A stretch of DNA of 64,000 nt from Psychromonas algicola (GCF_004378355.1 NZ_SNUB01000006.1:1-64000), one strand, 5' to 3'; positions 1-9,977 are shown, numbered from the stretch's first letter. A program made the numbers and translations. The notes: generated from the letters alone by a model not told the origin.

Positions 1-121
1 GGCACAATTTAAGTTGGAGGGAAAACGTGAGCGAAGTTATCCGAGGTGTTTAAAAGCGTCTAAAAATCGATATCCAGTGGCGAAAAGTAAATATGCCGTT
101 CACCTTAAGTGAACGGCATTA
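1..121 (+). mobile_element. Right end of an IS4-family insertion sequence (left part outside window)
   Basis: Read inward from position 121 on the minus strand the end is TAATGCCGTTCACTTAAG, which closely resembles the terminal inverted repeat of IS4 as I recall it (TAATGCCGATCAGTTAAG). It also forms a hairpin, with arms at 93-103 and 109-119. The transposase reading frame ends inside this terminus, as in IS4. The element's other end and most of the transposase lie left of the window. A target-site duplication would start at 122 but cannot be checked here. It sits about 70 bp beyond the tkt terminator. Confidence 0.7.
2..112 (+). CDS. IS4-family transposase, C-terminal fragment
   Basis: This is an open frame from the window edge to a TGA at 110-112, giving the last 36 residues. 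The segment KRERSYPRCLKASKNRYP matches the C-terminal signature of IS4-type DDE transposases (E. coli InsG has RRERAFPRVVKERPWKYP, from memory). The catalytic DDE residues lie upstream and cannot be seen, so it is unknown whether the element is intact. The stop falls within the terminal inverted repeat, which supports the assignment. Confidence 0.7.
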   Translation, partial: AQFKLEGKRERSYPRCLKASKNRYPVAKSKYAVHLK

Positions 122-193
122 GCATTGATAGCCGGTTTTTTAATGCCTAAAATTTATAGATAAAGGAAAATTCACACTTTCTTTTTGGCACAA

Positions 194-232
194 AAAAGCC
201 GCGTTAACTATTTAGAAGTCAATCGCGGCTTT
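194..232 (-). terminator. Rho-independent terminator of tkt
   Basis: The inverted repeat AAAGCCGCG / CGCGGCTTT (arms 195-203 and 224-232) is followed on the minus strand by a run of T. It lies 23 bp after the tkt stop. Confidence 0.75.
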
Positions 233-254
233 CTAAACTAAGTAGTTTAACTAA

Positions 255-2243
255 TTATAACGCGTTAGCTGTTTCTACTACGTTTTTAACAGTGAAGCCA
301 AACATTTCAAATAGTTGATCTGCTGGAGCAGACTCACCAAATGTCGTCATACCAATCACAGCACCGTTTAGGCCAACGTATTTGTACCAGTAATCAGCAA
401 TACCCGCTTCAATAGCAACACGTTTAGTCACTGCTGCTGGTAATACAGACTCTTTGTATTCAGTTGATTGTAATTCAAACTGCTCTGTACATGGAATAGA
501 AACAACACGAATCGCCTTGCCTGATGCTGTTAATTCAGCAGCAGCTTGAACCGCTAGCTCAACTTCAGAGCCCGTTGCGATTAAGATGATCTCAGGTGTT
601 GTTGCTGAATCAATCAATACGTAACCGCCTTTTGCAACATCAGCCAATTGCTGTGCATCACGTGCTTGTGGTTTCAAGTTTTGACGGCTAAAGATCAGTG
701 AACTTGGCGCATCAACAGATTCAATTGCAAACTTCCAAGCAACAGCAGATTCAACGCTGTCACATGGACGCCATGTGTTCATATTTGGCGTTAAGCGTAA
801 GCTTGCAATTTGTTCTACAGGTTGGTGAGTTGGACCATCTTCACCTAAACCAATTGAGTCATGTGTAAATACTTGAATAGCACGTTGCTTCATTAATGCA
901 GACATACGTAATGCATTACGTGCGTACTCCATAAACATTAAGAAAGTTGCGCCGTAAGGAACAAACCCTTTATGTAATGCAATACCGTTAATGATTGCTG
1001 CCATTGCAAACTCACGCACACCATAGTGTAAGTAGTTACCAGTTGCATCATCAGCAGTGATTGCTTTAGTGCCAGACCACATTGTTAAGTTAGAAGGTGC
1101 TAAATCGGCAGAGCCACCTAATAATTCAGGCAAGATTGCACCATAAGCTTCAATACAGTTTTGAGATGCTTTACGTGTTGCGATATTACCTTGGTTCGCT
1201 TGTAAGTCAGCAATGTAAGCAGAAGACTTAGCTTCCCAGTCAGCAGGTAATTCGTTGTTAACACGTCGCTTGTATTCACTTGCTAATTCGGGATAAGCCG
1301 CTGCGTATGCTGCGAATTTTTCATCCCAAGATTGTTCAGCCGCTTTACCTTGTTCTTTATTATCCCAACCAGCATAAACATCAGCAGGAATTTCAAATGG
1401 ACCGTGGTTCCACCCCAATGCTTTACGTGTTGCAGCAATTTCATCGTGACCTAATGGTGCACCGTGACAATCATGCGTACCTTGCTTAGCAGGAGAACCA
1501 AAACCGATGATAGTTTTACAGCAGATAATCGTTGGTTTTTTAGTTTCAGCTTTTGCTGAGATAATCGCAGCTTTAATTTCTTCAGGATTATGTCCATCAA
1601 CAGAAATAACTTGCCATCCGTAAGATTCAAAACGTTTAGGTGTATCGTCAGTAAACCAACCTTCAACTTCACCGTCGATAGAAATACCGTTGTCATCCCA
1701 GAATGCAATCAGTTTACCTAAACCTAACGTACCCGCTAAAGAGCAAGCTTCATGAGAAATACCTTCCATTAAACAACCATCACCTAAAAATACGTAAGTG
1801 TTATGGTCAACAATTTCATGGCCTTCTTTATTAAACTGCGCAGCTAATGACTTTTCAGCAATCGCCATACCAACAGCATTAGTAATACCTTGTCCTAATG
1901 GGCCAGTTGTTGTTTCGATACCAGGCGCATAACCGTATTCAGGATGACCAGGGGTTTTAGAATGTAATTGACGGAAGTTTTTTAGATCTTCAATTGAAAG
2001 TTCATAACCCGTTAAATGCAATAGAGAATAGATAAGCATTGAACCATGGCCGTTAGATAGAATAAAACGGTCACGATCTGCCCAGTTTGGATTAGTTGGG
2101 TTGTGCTTTAAAAAGTCTGTCCATAATACTTGTGCAATATCAGCCATTCCCATTGGTGCTCCTGGGTGACCTGAATTGGCTTGTTGGACAGCATCCATAC
2201 TAAGGGCGCGTATTGCGTTAGCTAACTCTTGACGAGAAGGCAT
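255..2243 (-). CDS. tkt: Transketolase
   Basis: Thiamine-diphosphate enzyme that moves two-carbon ketol units between sugar phosphates in the non-oxidative pentose phosphate pathway; cytosolic. It has 662 residues, the usual bacterial length (about 660). The SGHPGAPMG segment with catalytic His26 is at the N-terminus. The ThDP/Mg motif GDGCLMEG is near residues 154-161, and [14 protein letters not shown] sits in the pyrimidine domain. ATG is preceded by AGGAGA. It is monocistronic, with its own promoter candidate (2300-2328) and a terminator at 194-232. tktA versus tktB cannot be decided from sequence alone. Confidence 0.97.
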   Translation of the reverse strand: MPSRQELANAIRALSMDAVQQANSGHPGAPMGMADIAQVLWTDFLKHNPTNPNWADRDRFILSNGHGSMLIYSLLHLTGYELSIEDLKNFRQLHSKTPGHPEYGYAPGIETTTGPLGQGITNAVGMAIAEKSLAAQFNKEGHEIVDHNTYVFLGDGCLMEGISHEACSLAGTLGLGKLIAFWDDNGISIDGEVEGWFTDDTPKRFESYGWQVISVDGHNPEEIKAAIISAKAETKKPTIICCKTIIGFGSPAKQGTHDCHGAPLGHDEIAATRKALGWNHGPFEIPADVYAGWDNKEQGKAAEQSWDEKFAAYAAAYPELASEYKRRVNNELPADWEAKSSAYIADLQANQGNIATRKASQNCIEAYGAILPELLGGSADLAPSNLTMWSGTKAITADDATGNYLHYGVREFAMAAIINGIALHKGFVPYGATFLMFMEYARNALRMSALMKQRAIQVFTHDSIGLGEDGPTHQPVEQIASLRLTPNMNTWRPCDSVESAVAWKFAIESVDAPSSLIFSRQNLKPQARDAQQLADVAKGGYVLIDSATTPEIILIATGSEVELAVQAAAELTASGKAIRVVSIPCTEQFELQSTEYKESVLPAAVTKRVAIEAGIADYWYKYVGLNGAVIGMTTFGESAPADQLFEMFGFTVKNVVETANAL

Positions 2244-2571
2244 CTGTTTCTCCTGATTACATTTTGATTTAATAAGATTGGCGATTAACTAGGCTGCGGA
2301 TTATCCCAAATAGGCGGTGCGGGGGCAATCGTTAAATTGCAATTTGGTCACATAATTGAATAAAAGCAAAGCATAATAGCAATCACAATAAATAGCTTAT
2401 CTAAATTTGTTACAGATAAAAACTCAGCTAACTAGATTGACATTTACTTTAAAAGAAAAGCTTTGCATATAGAACAATAGGTTACAAAGCATTCTCTTAA
2501 TAATCAGTATTAAAATACCCACCTACTCTGAAAGTGGTTAGGAAAATTAACTTAACAATGAACAACACTTA
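2244..2571. other. Intergenic region between tkt and the DUF6572-like gene
   Basis: These 328 bases hold no convincing ORF. The left part holds the tkt ribosome-binding site and promoter candidate. The right part is AT-rich 3' flank of the 2572-2922 gene, and no strong terminator hairpin was found there. Confidence 0.6.
2300..2328 (-). promoter_or_regulatory. Candidate sigma70 promoter for tkt
   Basis: On the minus strand TTGCCC is followed after 17 bp by GATAAT, about 57 bp upstream of the tkt start. It is the best -35/-10 pair I see in this gap; there is no experimental support. Confidence 0.4.
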
Positions 2572-2922
2572 TTAACTTTGCTGTTCAGCGTAGCCTGTAT
2601 CTTTATTTGGACCAAACACAAATACGATACCTTTATCTAATAAAATTTGCGTGGTTTTATCAAAAAATGTAATCGCTTGATCCGTTGGCATATGCTTCAA
2701 AATCAATTCGATTGCAATATCAAAACCTTCCGCATCAGGCAATGCTTTCACTAGCTCACCAGATTCAATAAAGTACAAATACGTATTTATCTTCTCTTGC
2801 AAGGTAAATAAATGCACATTATCTTGATCCCATACTAGTGAATCAATAATACTTAAAAATACTCGACCAGCTTCTTTTTCCATGCCGATAGCATCAATGC
2901 TATCCGTATCAACTACACTCAT
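2572..2922 (-). CDS. DUF6572-like protein of unknown function
   Basis: A 116-residue soluble acidic protein with no signal peptide or membrane segment. The opening (DTDSIDAIGMEKEAGRVFLSI), the following IDSLVWD and the LQEKINTYLYFIESGEL segment resemble the DUF6572 family, small proteins often found singly in proteobacteria and firmicutes. The resemblance is from memory and no biochemical role is known to me. It lies 24 bp downstream of glpE on the same strand and is probably co-transcribed with it, which does not by itself explain its role. Confidence 0.6.
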   Translation of the reverse strand: MSVVDTDSIDAIGMEKEAGRVFLSIIDSLVWDQDNVHLFTLQEKINTYLYFIESGELVKALPDAEGFDIAIELILKHMPTDQAITFFDKTTQILLDKGIVFVFGPNKDTGYAEQQS

Positions 2923-2946
2923 AACGCCCCTTCTTCTTTACAACTA

Positions 2947-3261
2947 TTAGGCATCAACAGGGAACAATTGGCGCCACATCGCCATGCCACCTTCAACACT
3001 ATAAGTATCTTCATAACCCTGTTCAGCTAAATACTGAGCAACTCCCTTGCTGCTATTACCATGGTAACAAACCACAAAGACAGGAGTATCAAACTCCACT
3101 TTATCGGTAAATTCTTTTAGCGTTTCATTGGTTAAATGAAATGCTCCTTGTGCATGGTCTGCTGCATAAGATTGCGCATCACGAGTATCCACTAAAATAG
3201 CGTTTTCATTCTGCAGGCGTCGTTTTGTTTCTGCTATTTCTATTAATTTAAATGTGGACAC
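2947..3261 (-). CDS. glpE: Thiosulfate sulfurtransferase GlpE (rhodanese)
   Basis: Single-domain rhodanese of 104 residues that transfers sulfane sulfur from thiosulfate to cyanide or a protein acceptor; cytosolic. The active-site loop CYHGNSSKG has its nucleophile at Cys65, as in E. coli GlpE, and the CDC25-like six-residue loop length fits GlpE. The start is GTG (TGTCCAC context on the minus strand) with an AAGGAAAA ribosome-binding site just upstream. No glp genes are adjacent here; the neighbours are a DUF6572-like gene downstream and polysaccharide genes upstream. Confidence 0.93.
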   Translation of the reverse strand: MSTFKLIEIAETKRRLQNENAILVDTRDAQSYAADHAQGAFHLTNETLKEFTDKVEFDTPVFVVCYHGNSSKGVAQYLAEQGYEDTYSVEGGMAMWRQLFPVDA

Positions 3262-3311
3262 AAATTTTCCTTTTTTTAAATCACTAAATTAAAAATTATT
3301 ACCAACCATGT

Positions 3312-4106
3312 TTACTTCTTAATATAACCATTTTCACAAAATGATTTACCTTCAGTAACTTTTTTCTTATACAATTCACCACTAACAATCCAATCATTAT
3401 CTCTGTCTTTCATTGCATGATGCAAATGATACTGAATTGTTTTAAACTTCGAACACTTTAGATTAACACCAATTAAACTTAATCTGCGAGCCACATCAGT
3501 ATCCTCCCCATATAATGGACGAGTAAAATCCTCATCAAAACCATTAATGGCAATAAGAGTTTCTTTTAATACACTAAAATTGCATCCTAACATGCCACTT
3601 TTTCTGCGTGAAATGAGAAATGGCAAACGAATAGCACATTCCAAATGTTTGCTTTTAGTAAATAGTAGTTTGGAAAATGAAAGTAAGCTGAGATCTTTAG
3701 TTTCGATAATTTGGTTCGCGGTAGCTTCATCAAGCATAACCCTTCTACCAAAAAGACAAGTATTAGGTCTTGCTAGTGTAATATGATCTTTCATAAAGTC
3801 TTTATGAAGAATGCAATCTCCGTCAATAAATACAGTATGCTCACCTTCCGATACCGCTAGAGCTTTATTTAATAGCTTATTTTTTCTAAAGCCATCATCT
3901 TCTTGACTAATATGTTTTATGTCAAATGAACACTTATCTTTCCATCTCTTTATAAACTCTGCCACTTCGATTGAATTATCGTCTTCAGCTACAATAACTT
4001 CAAAATTTTTGAAGGTTTGTATCTCTATTGACCTAAATATCAATTCAAGAAAATCAACTCGCTTATAAACTGCGATAATTAAAGATGCTTTATACTTATG
4101 TTGCAT
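3312..4106 (-). CDS. Family 2 glycosyltransferase (GT-A fold)
   Basis: A 264-residue inverting glycosyltransferase. The N-terminus (ASLIIAVYKRVDFLELIFRSI) is the GT2 nucleotide-sugar binding start. DGD in FIDGDCILH is the metal-binding DxD, and GEDTDVARRL has the acidic pair expected of the catalytic base region of chondroitin-polymerase-like GT2 proteins. Residue preference and sugar cannot be read. Its start overlaps the end of the upstream O-antigen ligase-like gene by 11 bp, so the two are translationally coupled and probably act on the same surface glycan. Confidence 0.88.
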   Translation of the reverse strand: MQHKYKASLIIAVYKRVDFLELIFRSIEIQTFKNFEVIVAEDDNSIEVAEFIKRWKDKCSFDIKHISQEDDGFRKNKLLNKALAVSEGEHTVFIDGDCILHKDFMKDHITLARPNTCLFGRRVMLDEATANQIIETKDLSLLSFSKLLFTKSKHLECAIRLPFLISRRKSGMLGCNFSVLKETLIAINGFDEDFTRPLYGEDTDVARRLSLIGVNLKCSKFKTIQYHLHHAMKDRDNDWIVSGELYKKKVTEGKSFCENGYIKK

Positions 4107-5391
4107 TTTTCCTGCCTTTGTGAAACCAGATTGAAGGGTTATTTTGGTTTAATATATAACAGCCACTAAATAAAAGCAGATAAAAAATGGTTGAACCATA
4201 ATGATATAAGTCACTATGGAATACTTGAGCGCACATAAAAGCAACTGAAGTTACAATGGTAGCAATTAAATATTTTTGATCTTCAAAGGGTATTTTATTA
4301 ATGTTTTTTAACAGCATAAGCAAAAGATAACCAATACTCGAAAGGAAAATAATCAAGAATATAATGCCAGTTTCTACATGTATTTGCATGTAGCTATTGT
4401 GATATTCACCAGGGTAATTTATTGCAAAACGGTGATCTTTTTGATACTCAGGTGTCTGTTCATAGAAAAAAGTAATAAACATAGCTTCAGATTGTTTTGC
4501 CCCTGTTCCAAAAACAAAGTGTTCTTTAGAAAAATCCCACCCCGCTTTCCATAAATCAATTCTAGATTCGTTGGATTCGTTGTTATTAGTTTCAACAATC
4601 GATTCTATTTGGTTATTTATTCTATTTATATTGCTTTTTATCCCACCAATATCAGATAAATAAATAACACTAACAACACATAGAGAAAGTATAGATAAAT
4701 TAAGCGCTATCAATTTTCTCTGAAACATCAATAGTAACAAAAGAAATAAAACACTCCCAATAGTAAGCCCTAACCAAGCCCCTCGAATTTCACTCATCAT
4801 TACAGCCCAAGTAGAAAAAACGACGATAAACATCATTAATACTTTCAATAAAAGAGGCTTTATATTAGAAGAAAATCTCCCTAACATCAGGAAAGTTAAT
4901 GCAGTAAGGCATACAACTATCATCATGTCAGATGTTCTTCCTATTTTATGAAAGCCTTTAAATCCACCATAAGGCTGCCCTGTATATATCCCATAAGCTA
5001 TAGCGATACTGGCCGAAGCAAAAAACATAATAAATAAAATGTGTAAGTCTTTTCTTTCTTTAATAAATACAGCCAGCGGAATGACTAATAGCATGAATTT
5101 AAAACGCAATAGGAAGGCAAGCGCACCAGTAACACCTGATTCAGATAAAAAACCAAGTAAAAAACCAACCACATAAGGCACTATAAACAGCAATAAATAA
5201 GGGTTACTTTGTAAAAATTTTCTATCATAAAATCCTATATAGAAAAAAGACAAAAGTAGCGCAAGTGAAGCAAGTAAATTCATTAATGGTTTTGACTCAA
5301 ATACAATCAAAAAGAACAAGGCAAGTATAATAAAACCAGCCTTACGCAGAATCCATTGGCTATCTTTTTTTTCGTTATTAATGAAGTTCAT
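4096..5391 (-). CDS. O-antigen ligase / polymerase-like membrane protein (WaaL/Wzy_C family)
   Basis: A 431-residue polytopic inner-membrane protein with about ten to twelve hydrophobic segments. It carries the Wzy_C hallmarks: a SEIRGAWLGL segment with a conserved Arg on a membrane boundary, and a large periplasmic loop ending in YHNSYMQIHVETG with the conserved His. Such proteins ligate or polymerise undecaprenyl-linked glycans on lipid A-core. Position beside hldD-waaF-waaA favours WaaL, the lipid A-core:surface polymer ligase. A Wzy polymerase remains possible. Confidence 0.8.
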   Translation of the reverse strand: MNFINNEKKDSQWILRKAGFIILALFFLIVFESKPLMNLLASLALLLSFFYIGFYDRKFLQSNPYLLLFIVPYVVGFLLGFLSESGVTGALAFLLRFKFMLLVIPLAVFIKERKDLHILFIMFFASASIAIAYGIYTGQPYGGFKGFHKIGRTSDMMIVVCLTALTFLMLGRFSSNIKPLLLKVLMMFIVVFSTWAVMMSEIRGAWLGLTIGSVLFLLLLLMFQRKLIALNLSILSLCVVSVIYLSDIGGIKSNINRINNQIESIVETNNNESNESRIDLWKAGWDFSKEHFVFGTGAKQSEAMFITFFYEQTPEYQKDHRFAINYPGEYHNSYMQIHVETGIIFLIIFLSSIGYLLLMLLKNINKIPFEDQKYLIATIVTSVAFMCAQVFHSDLYHYGSTIFYLLLFSGCYILNQNNPSIWFHKGRKNAT

Positions 5392-5718
5392 ATAAAATTA
5401 CTCAAGTTTATGTACAAAAAATTACTTATATTCAGTACCAAATAAGTGTTGATAGAAGTGTTTTTTCAATGATGTATATTGAATCTGAATCGAAGTGCGT
5501 TACCCTACTGTTTGCAAGTTACAATGTCAATATAACCTGATATTCTTGATACATTCATTCTGTTTATAAAATATATAAATTATTTTCTCTAAAAATTCGC
5601 TAGTATAGAATAAAAATAAGAATTGCCATTTTCGATCAGACTGATCGTATAATAGGGTGTAATAGAAAATAATAAGTAGTAAATTCGTTTTCAAAATCTA
5701 GTTTTAAGGGGTTAATTC
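5392..5718. other. Divergent promoter region between the waaL-like gene and hldD
   Basis: This 327-bp AT-rich gap has no ORF. It contains the hldD promoter candidate with an internal 15-bp palindrome (5633-5647). I saw no JUMPstart/ops element (GGCGGTAG). Confidence 0.6.
5623..5653 (+). promoter_or_regulatory. hldD promoter with palindromic spacer
   Basis: TTGCCA (5623-5628) and a perfect TATAAT (5648-5653) are 19 bp apart, 66 bp upstream of the hldD ATG. The spacer contains the perfect inverted repeat CGATCAG-A-CTGATCG (5633-5647), in a place where a bound protein would block RNA polymerase. The operator role is inferred. Confidence 0.5.
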
Positions 5719-6654
5719 ATGTTTATAGTTACAGGCGGCGCAGGCTTTATTGGCAGTAATATCATCAAATCTTTAAATGAACGTGGAATTACTGACATTC
5801 TTGTCATAGATGACCTCACTGACGGGACTAAGTTTGTTAACCTTGTTGACCTACAAATTACTGATTATATGGATAAAGATGAATTTATTACGCAAATAGT
5901 TTCAGGACAAGATTTTGGTGACGTTGAGGCTATTTTCCATGAAGGAGCTTGCTCAGCAACCACTGAATGGAATGGTAAATTCATGATGGAAAACAATTAT
6001 GAATACTCTAAAGACCTACTGCATTATTGTATCGAACGCGAAATTCCATTTTTATACGCTTCTTCTGCTGCGACTTATGGAGGCAATGAGACCTTTAAAG
6101 AAGAATTGAAATTTGAAAAGCCATTAAATGTTTACGGTTACTCAAAATTCCAATTTGATCAATACGTTCGCAACCTCTGGCAAGACGCTAAAGACCATGG
6201 CGAAGTACTCCCTCAAATCGTAGGTTTCCGTTATTTTAATGTTTATGGTCCTAGAGAACAACATAAAGGCAGTATGGCAAGTGTTGCATTTCACTTAAAT
6301 AATCAATTAAATGCAGGTGAAAACGCGAAGCTTTTTGAAGGTGAACATAAGCGCGACTTTGTTTATGTTGGTGATGTTTGCAAAGTTAACTTATGGTTTT
6401 TTGATAATAAAGTATCAGGTATTTATAATCTAGGTACAGGCACTGCTGAATCCTTTTTAGAAGTGGGTAATGCGGTTGTTGATTTTCATAAAAAAGGAAA
6501 AATTGAGCGCATCCCATTCCCAGAACATTTAAAAGGTCGTTACCAAAGCTTTACAGAAGCAGATTTAACTAATTTACGTGCAGCTGGTTACGATGGTGAA
6601 TTTAAAACCGTTGCAGAAGGTACAAAAGAATACATGGAATGGTTAAACCAATAA
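5719..6654 (+). CDS. hldD: ADP-L-glycero-D-manno-heptose 6-epimerase
   Basis: Last step of ADP-heptose synthesis for the LPS inner core: epimerises ADP-D-glycero- to ADP-L-glycero-D-manno-heptose. It has 311 residues, typical of the family (about 310). The Rossmann motif GGAGFIGSN starts at residue 6. The SDR catalytic pair is Y139-x3-K143 (YGYSK), with the Ser cluster SSAATYG before it. ATG follows AAGGGG. It is first in a tight operon with waaF (1 bp gap) and waaA (7 bp overlap). Confidence 0.96.
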   Translation: MFIVTGGAGFIGSNIIKSLNERGITDILVIDDLTDGTKFVNLVDLQITDYMDKDEFITQIVSGQDFGDVEAIFHEGACSATTEWNGKFMMENNYEYSKDLLHYCIEREIPFLYASSAATYGGNETFKEELKFEKPLNVYGYSKFQFDQYVRNLWQDAKDHGEVLPQIVGFRYFNVYGPREQHKGSMASVAFHLNNQLNAGENAKLFEGEHKRDFVYVGDVCKVNLWFFDNKVSGIYNLGTGTAESFLEVGNAVVDFHKKGKIERIPFPEHLKGRYQSFTEADLTNLRAAGYDGEFKTVAEGTKEYMEWLNQ

Positions 6655-6655
6655 G

Positions 6656-7711
6656 ATGAAAATATTAGTTATCGGACCTTCATGGGTCGGTGATATGGTA
6701 ATGTCACAATCATTATATATCACACTAAAGCAACAGCACCCTGACGCTATTATTGATGTGATGGCACCAGCTTGGTGTAAACCTATTTTAGAACGCATGC
6801 CTGAAATCAACAAAGCGATTGAAATGCCGTTAACACACGGACAATTTGCTTTCTTCAAGCGTCGCCAACTTGGTAAAATGCTGCGTAAAGATAATTATGA
6901 TCAAGCTTATATTTTACCCAATTCAGCTAAATCAGCCCTTATTCCGTTTTTTGCTAATATTCCAAAACGTACGGGATGGACAGGTGAAAGTCGTTATGGC
7001 TTATTGAGCGATATTCGCAGTAATAAAAAATCATTTCAATATATGGTTGAACGTTATGTTGCTCTAGCTTTTCCTAAAAAAGAAATGCTGGATTCAAGCA
7101 GCTTAGGCGGGCTTGATAAACTTCCAACACCTGCATTATTTATTGATGAAGAAAAACAACAACAAGCAATTGAAAAATTTTCTTTAACTCAAACGTTACC
7201 AACTATAGGTTTATGTCCTGGTGCTGAATTTGGCCCTTCCAAACGTTGGCCAGAAGAACATTATGCAGCAGTAGCGAATGAGATGATCAATCAAGGGCAC
7301 CAAGTATTCTTATTTGGCTCGGCGAAAGATAAACCTGTTACAGAAAAAATTAAAGCACTTGTCGCAGCAGAAAATAAAAACAAAGTTTATAACCTAGCCG
7401 GCAATACTAATTTAATCGAAGCAGTTGATCTGCTGGCCTCATGCCAAACAGTTGTGAGCAATGACTCAGGTTTAATGCACATCGCAGCTGCCGTTGGTTG
7501 CCAAGTGGTTGCTGTTTATGGTTCGACATCACCTAAATATACTCCGCCATTAGCCAGAGCCGTTGAAATTATTCATACTGATATTGATTGTCGCCCATGC
7601 TTTAAAAGAACTTGTAAGTTTGAACATATGAAATGTTTAACGGAGTTAGCTCCTAAAAAAGTACTCGATAGCATTAAAATTCTTAACTCGATTCAAGTTG
7701 AATCATGCTAA
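6656..7711 (+). CDS. waaF: ADP-heptose:LPS heptosyltransferase II
   Basis: Family 9 glycosyltransferase adding the second heptose to the LPS inner core at the cytoplasmic face of the inner membrane. It has 351 residues. The N-terminal PSWVGDMVMSQSLY is the WaaF signature with the catalytic Asp. LCPGAEFGPSKRWP and SNDSGLMHIAAAVG form the ADP-heptose binding C-domain, and STSPKYTPP is WaaF-specific. It lies between hldD and waaA. Confidence 0.95.
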   Translation: MKILVIGPSWVGDMVMSQSLYITLKQQHPDAIIDVMAPAWCKPILERMPEINKAIEMPLTHGQFAFFKRRQLGKMLRKDNYDQAYILPNSAKSALIPFFANIPKRTGWTGESRYGLLSDIRSNKKSFQYMVERYVALAFPKKEMLDSSSLGGLDKLPTPALFIDEEKQQQAIEKFSLTQTLPTIGLCPGAEFGPSKRWPEEHYAAVANEMINQGHQVFLFGSAKDKPVTEKIKALVAAENKNKVYNLAGNTNLIEAVDLLASCQTVVSNDSGLMHIAAAVGCQVVAVYGSTSPKYTPPLARAVEIIHTDIDCRPCFKRTCKFEHMKCLTELAPKKVLDSIKILNSIQVESC

Positions 7712-8970
7712 TACGGTTTATTTACTCTATTTTACTAATATTGGTTTCTCCTTTTTTTTTATATAGCTTATATAAGAAGAAGAAAGGAAAACCCAATGTG
7801 GGCAAACGTTGGAAAGAACATTTTGGGTTAACACCTAAGCTATCCAATATACATCCACTATGGATCCACGCAGTATCAGTAGGTGAAGTCATTGCTGTCT
7901 CTTCGTTAATAAAAGAGATCAAAAAACATTCTCCTGAACAAGCTATTTTATTAACGACGACGACAAGTACGGGTGCAGAACAAGCAGCTAAACTCAACGA
8001 CTTAGTTGAGCATCGTTATATGCCGTTAGATTTTAGTTTTGCCATTAATTTTTTTTTAAAAAAAACACACCCTTCACAATTACTGATCATGGAAACTGAG
8101 TTGTGGCCAAACACATTACATTGTGTTGCTAAAGCGGGCTTAAATATCACAGTCATCAATGCGCGTTTATCACAACGTTCAGCAGATCGTTACAGCAAAG
8201 TCAGCGCTATATTTGATTTGTTAGCTAACAATATCAATAAAATTCTATGCCAACACCAAGATGACGCGCAACGCTTTATCGAATTAGGCATCGCCAAGAA
8301 TAAGATTGAAGTAACTGGATCGGTTAAGTTTGATATTACAATTTCTCAGCAGGTAAAAAAACAAAGCCAACAGTTAAGAAGCACACTAGGCTCAACACGC
8401 CCTATTTGGATTGCTGCAAGTACGCATCAAGGTGAAGACGAGCAAATATTAGCGGCTCATAGAGAAGTATTAAAAGTAATTCCAAATACTCTATTAATAC
8501 TTGTACCGCGTCATCCTGAGCGCTTTAATACGGTTTACTCATTAACAGAAGACGCTGGTTTTAATGTCATAAAGCGCAGCCAAAAAACTGAAATGAATAA
8601 AACGATTGAAGTTTATTTGGCAGACACTATGGGCGAAATGTTAGTGTTACTTGGTGCCGCGGATATATGTTTTATGGGAGGTAGTTTAGTTGGAAACAAA
8701 GTTGGTGGTCATAATTTACTTGAACCAGCAGCAATAGGCTTACCCACGATAATTGGACCAAGTTTTTTCAATTTTACCGACATAACAAAACAACTTTGCA
8801 AAGCGAGTGCAACAACAATAATCAACAACTCAACTGAGTTAGGCAACCAGGTGATTTACTTACTTACTAATAAAGAACAGCAAGAGCAGCAAGGGAAAGC
8901 CGCACTTAAAGTTGTTGAAGAAAACCAAGGTGCTATAACAAAAACATTGCACTATTTACAGCGACCTTAA
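7705..8970 (+). CDS. waaA: 3-deoxy-D-manno-octulosonic acid (Kdo) transferase
   Basis: GT30 enzyme transferring Kdo from CMP-Kdo to lipid IVA; membrane-anchored by the hydrophobic N-terminus (residues about 4-22). It has 421 residues. HAVSVGEV carries the catalytic Glu (residue 61). The CMP-Kdo binding region includes VPRHPERF and GGHNLLEPAA. Its start overlaps waaF by 7 bp. Presence of a Kdo kinase gene at 13.0-13.7 kb suggests, by analogy with Haemophilus and Vibrio, that this enzyme adds a single Kdo; that is inference. Confidence 0.95.
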   Translation: MLIRFIYSILLILVSPFFLYSLYKKKKGKPNVGKRWKEHFGLTPKLSNIHPLWIHAVSVGEVIAVSSLIKEIKKHSPEQAILLTTTTSTGAEQAAKLNDLVEHRYMPLDFSFAINFFLKKTHPSQLLIMETELWPNTLHCVAKAGLNITVINARLSQRSADRYSKVSAIFDLLANNINKILCQHQDDAQRFIELGIAKNKIEVTGSVKFDITISQQVKKQSQQLRSTLGSTRPIWIAASTHQGEDEQILAAHREVLKVIPNTLLILVPRHPERFNTVYSLTEDAGFNVIKRSQKTEMNKTIEVYLADTMGEMLVLLGAADICFMGGSLVGNKVGGHNLLEPAAIGLPTIIGPSFFNFTDITKQLCKASATTIINNSTELGNQVIYLLTNKEQQEQQGKAALKVVEENQGAITKTLHYLQRP

Positions 8971-8994
8971 TCTGGATGAAATTGTTAAAAAGTA

Positions 8995-9933
8995 TTACAA
9001 CTGCCTAGACTGCTTAAAATATTTTTGAGCAACCAATAAAGAAATTAATTGCTCCCGTTTTTCATCTTTAAATTGATCTACATACTTATTTGCATTTTTA
9101 ATAATAGTCAATGCTTCTTGCTCGTCAGCTAAATAATATTCCATCTTTTCAATTAAATCAGAATAATCATCTTTTAACTCAACGTAATGTACTCCAGCTT
9201 CTAAACTCCCTTCCATAAACCAAGTTTCAAATTTAGGCTTAGACATTAAACATAAAGAATTAGAGGACATTACCCACTTTAAGTTAGTTGCAACATCATT
9301 ACCTTCTATACATAATAAAAACTTGTATTGAAGCTGTTCTTCAATAGACATGTAACCTTTTTCCCAAGGGTTTCCTTGGTAAGGTTTAGTTTGTCCTATA
9401 TTGCACATTTTATGCTCATAAAACTGTTTAATGACCACTAAACGATGTGGCTGATACCCTACACCACGCCATGCGACTTGATCTTTCTTATCAGTATATG
9501 AAATCTCATCTTTTATGAAATTAAAATGGCGAATTTTATTAAGCTTTAACAAAACAGCATTTTCATTATCATGGGTAATCGGTCGACTTTTAACAAAGGT
9601 AGGAACCTCAGGGATACGAGTAACATCGCCAGGTATCATTGAAAATTTAAGATGGCGAGAAAAATATTTTATGACATTTCGCATATCAAAAAAATAAGTG
9701 GTCCCTTTTGTTTTTTTAAACGCGGCCACTGAATTATCAAACCGCCCCCTATTATCAACAACAGATAATTTATTGTAGTAGTTAACTCTATTTTGGATAT
9801 AAGCTTGATCACTCGTATTTAATTTCGATATTTTTTTTTGTAATAAAAGTCGAAAAATAAAATTTGGAATACATAAACCTAAAGTATTAAAAAAATAATA
9901 GGAAAAACGCTTCGCTTGGCTTCGATGACTCAT
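8995..9933 (-). CDS. Family 90 (CAP10-like) glycosyltransferase
   Basis: A 312-residue protein matching the GT90/CAP10 LPS-modifying family. Signatures include a WRG motif in QVAWRGVGY, then the block KFLLCIEGNDVATNLKW with VMSSNSLCLM, the donor-binding region of the family. These enzymes commonly add xylose, glucose or related sugars to surface glycans; the sugar cannot be assigned. It is the last gene of the minus-strand core glycosyltransferase run and faces waaA tail to tail. Confidence 0.82.
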   Translation of the reverse strand: MSHRSQAKRFSYYFFNTLGLCIPNFIFRLLLQKKISKLNTSDQAYIQNRVNYYNKLSVVDNRGRFDNSVAAFKKTKGTTYFFDMRNVIKYFSRHLKFSMIPGDVTRIPEVPTFVKSRPITHDNENAVLLKLNKIRHFNFIKDEISYTDKKDQVAWRGVGYQPHRLVVIKQFYEHKMCNIGQTKPYQGNPWEKGYMSIEEQLQYKFLLCIEGNDVATNLKWVMSSNSLCLMSKPKFETWFMEGSLEAGVHYVELKDDYSDLIEKMEYYLADEQEALTIIKNANKYVDQFKDEKREQLISLLVAQKYFKQSRQL

Positions 9934-9977
9934 TGTAATGCCTTAATACAACTGAAAAATAACTAAAAAAACAAAAA

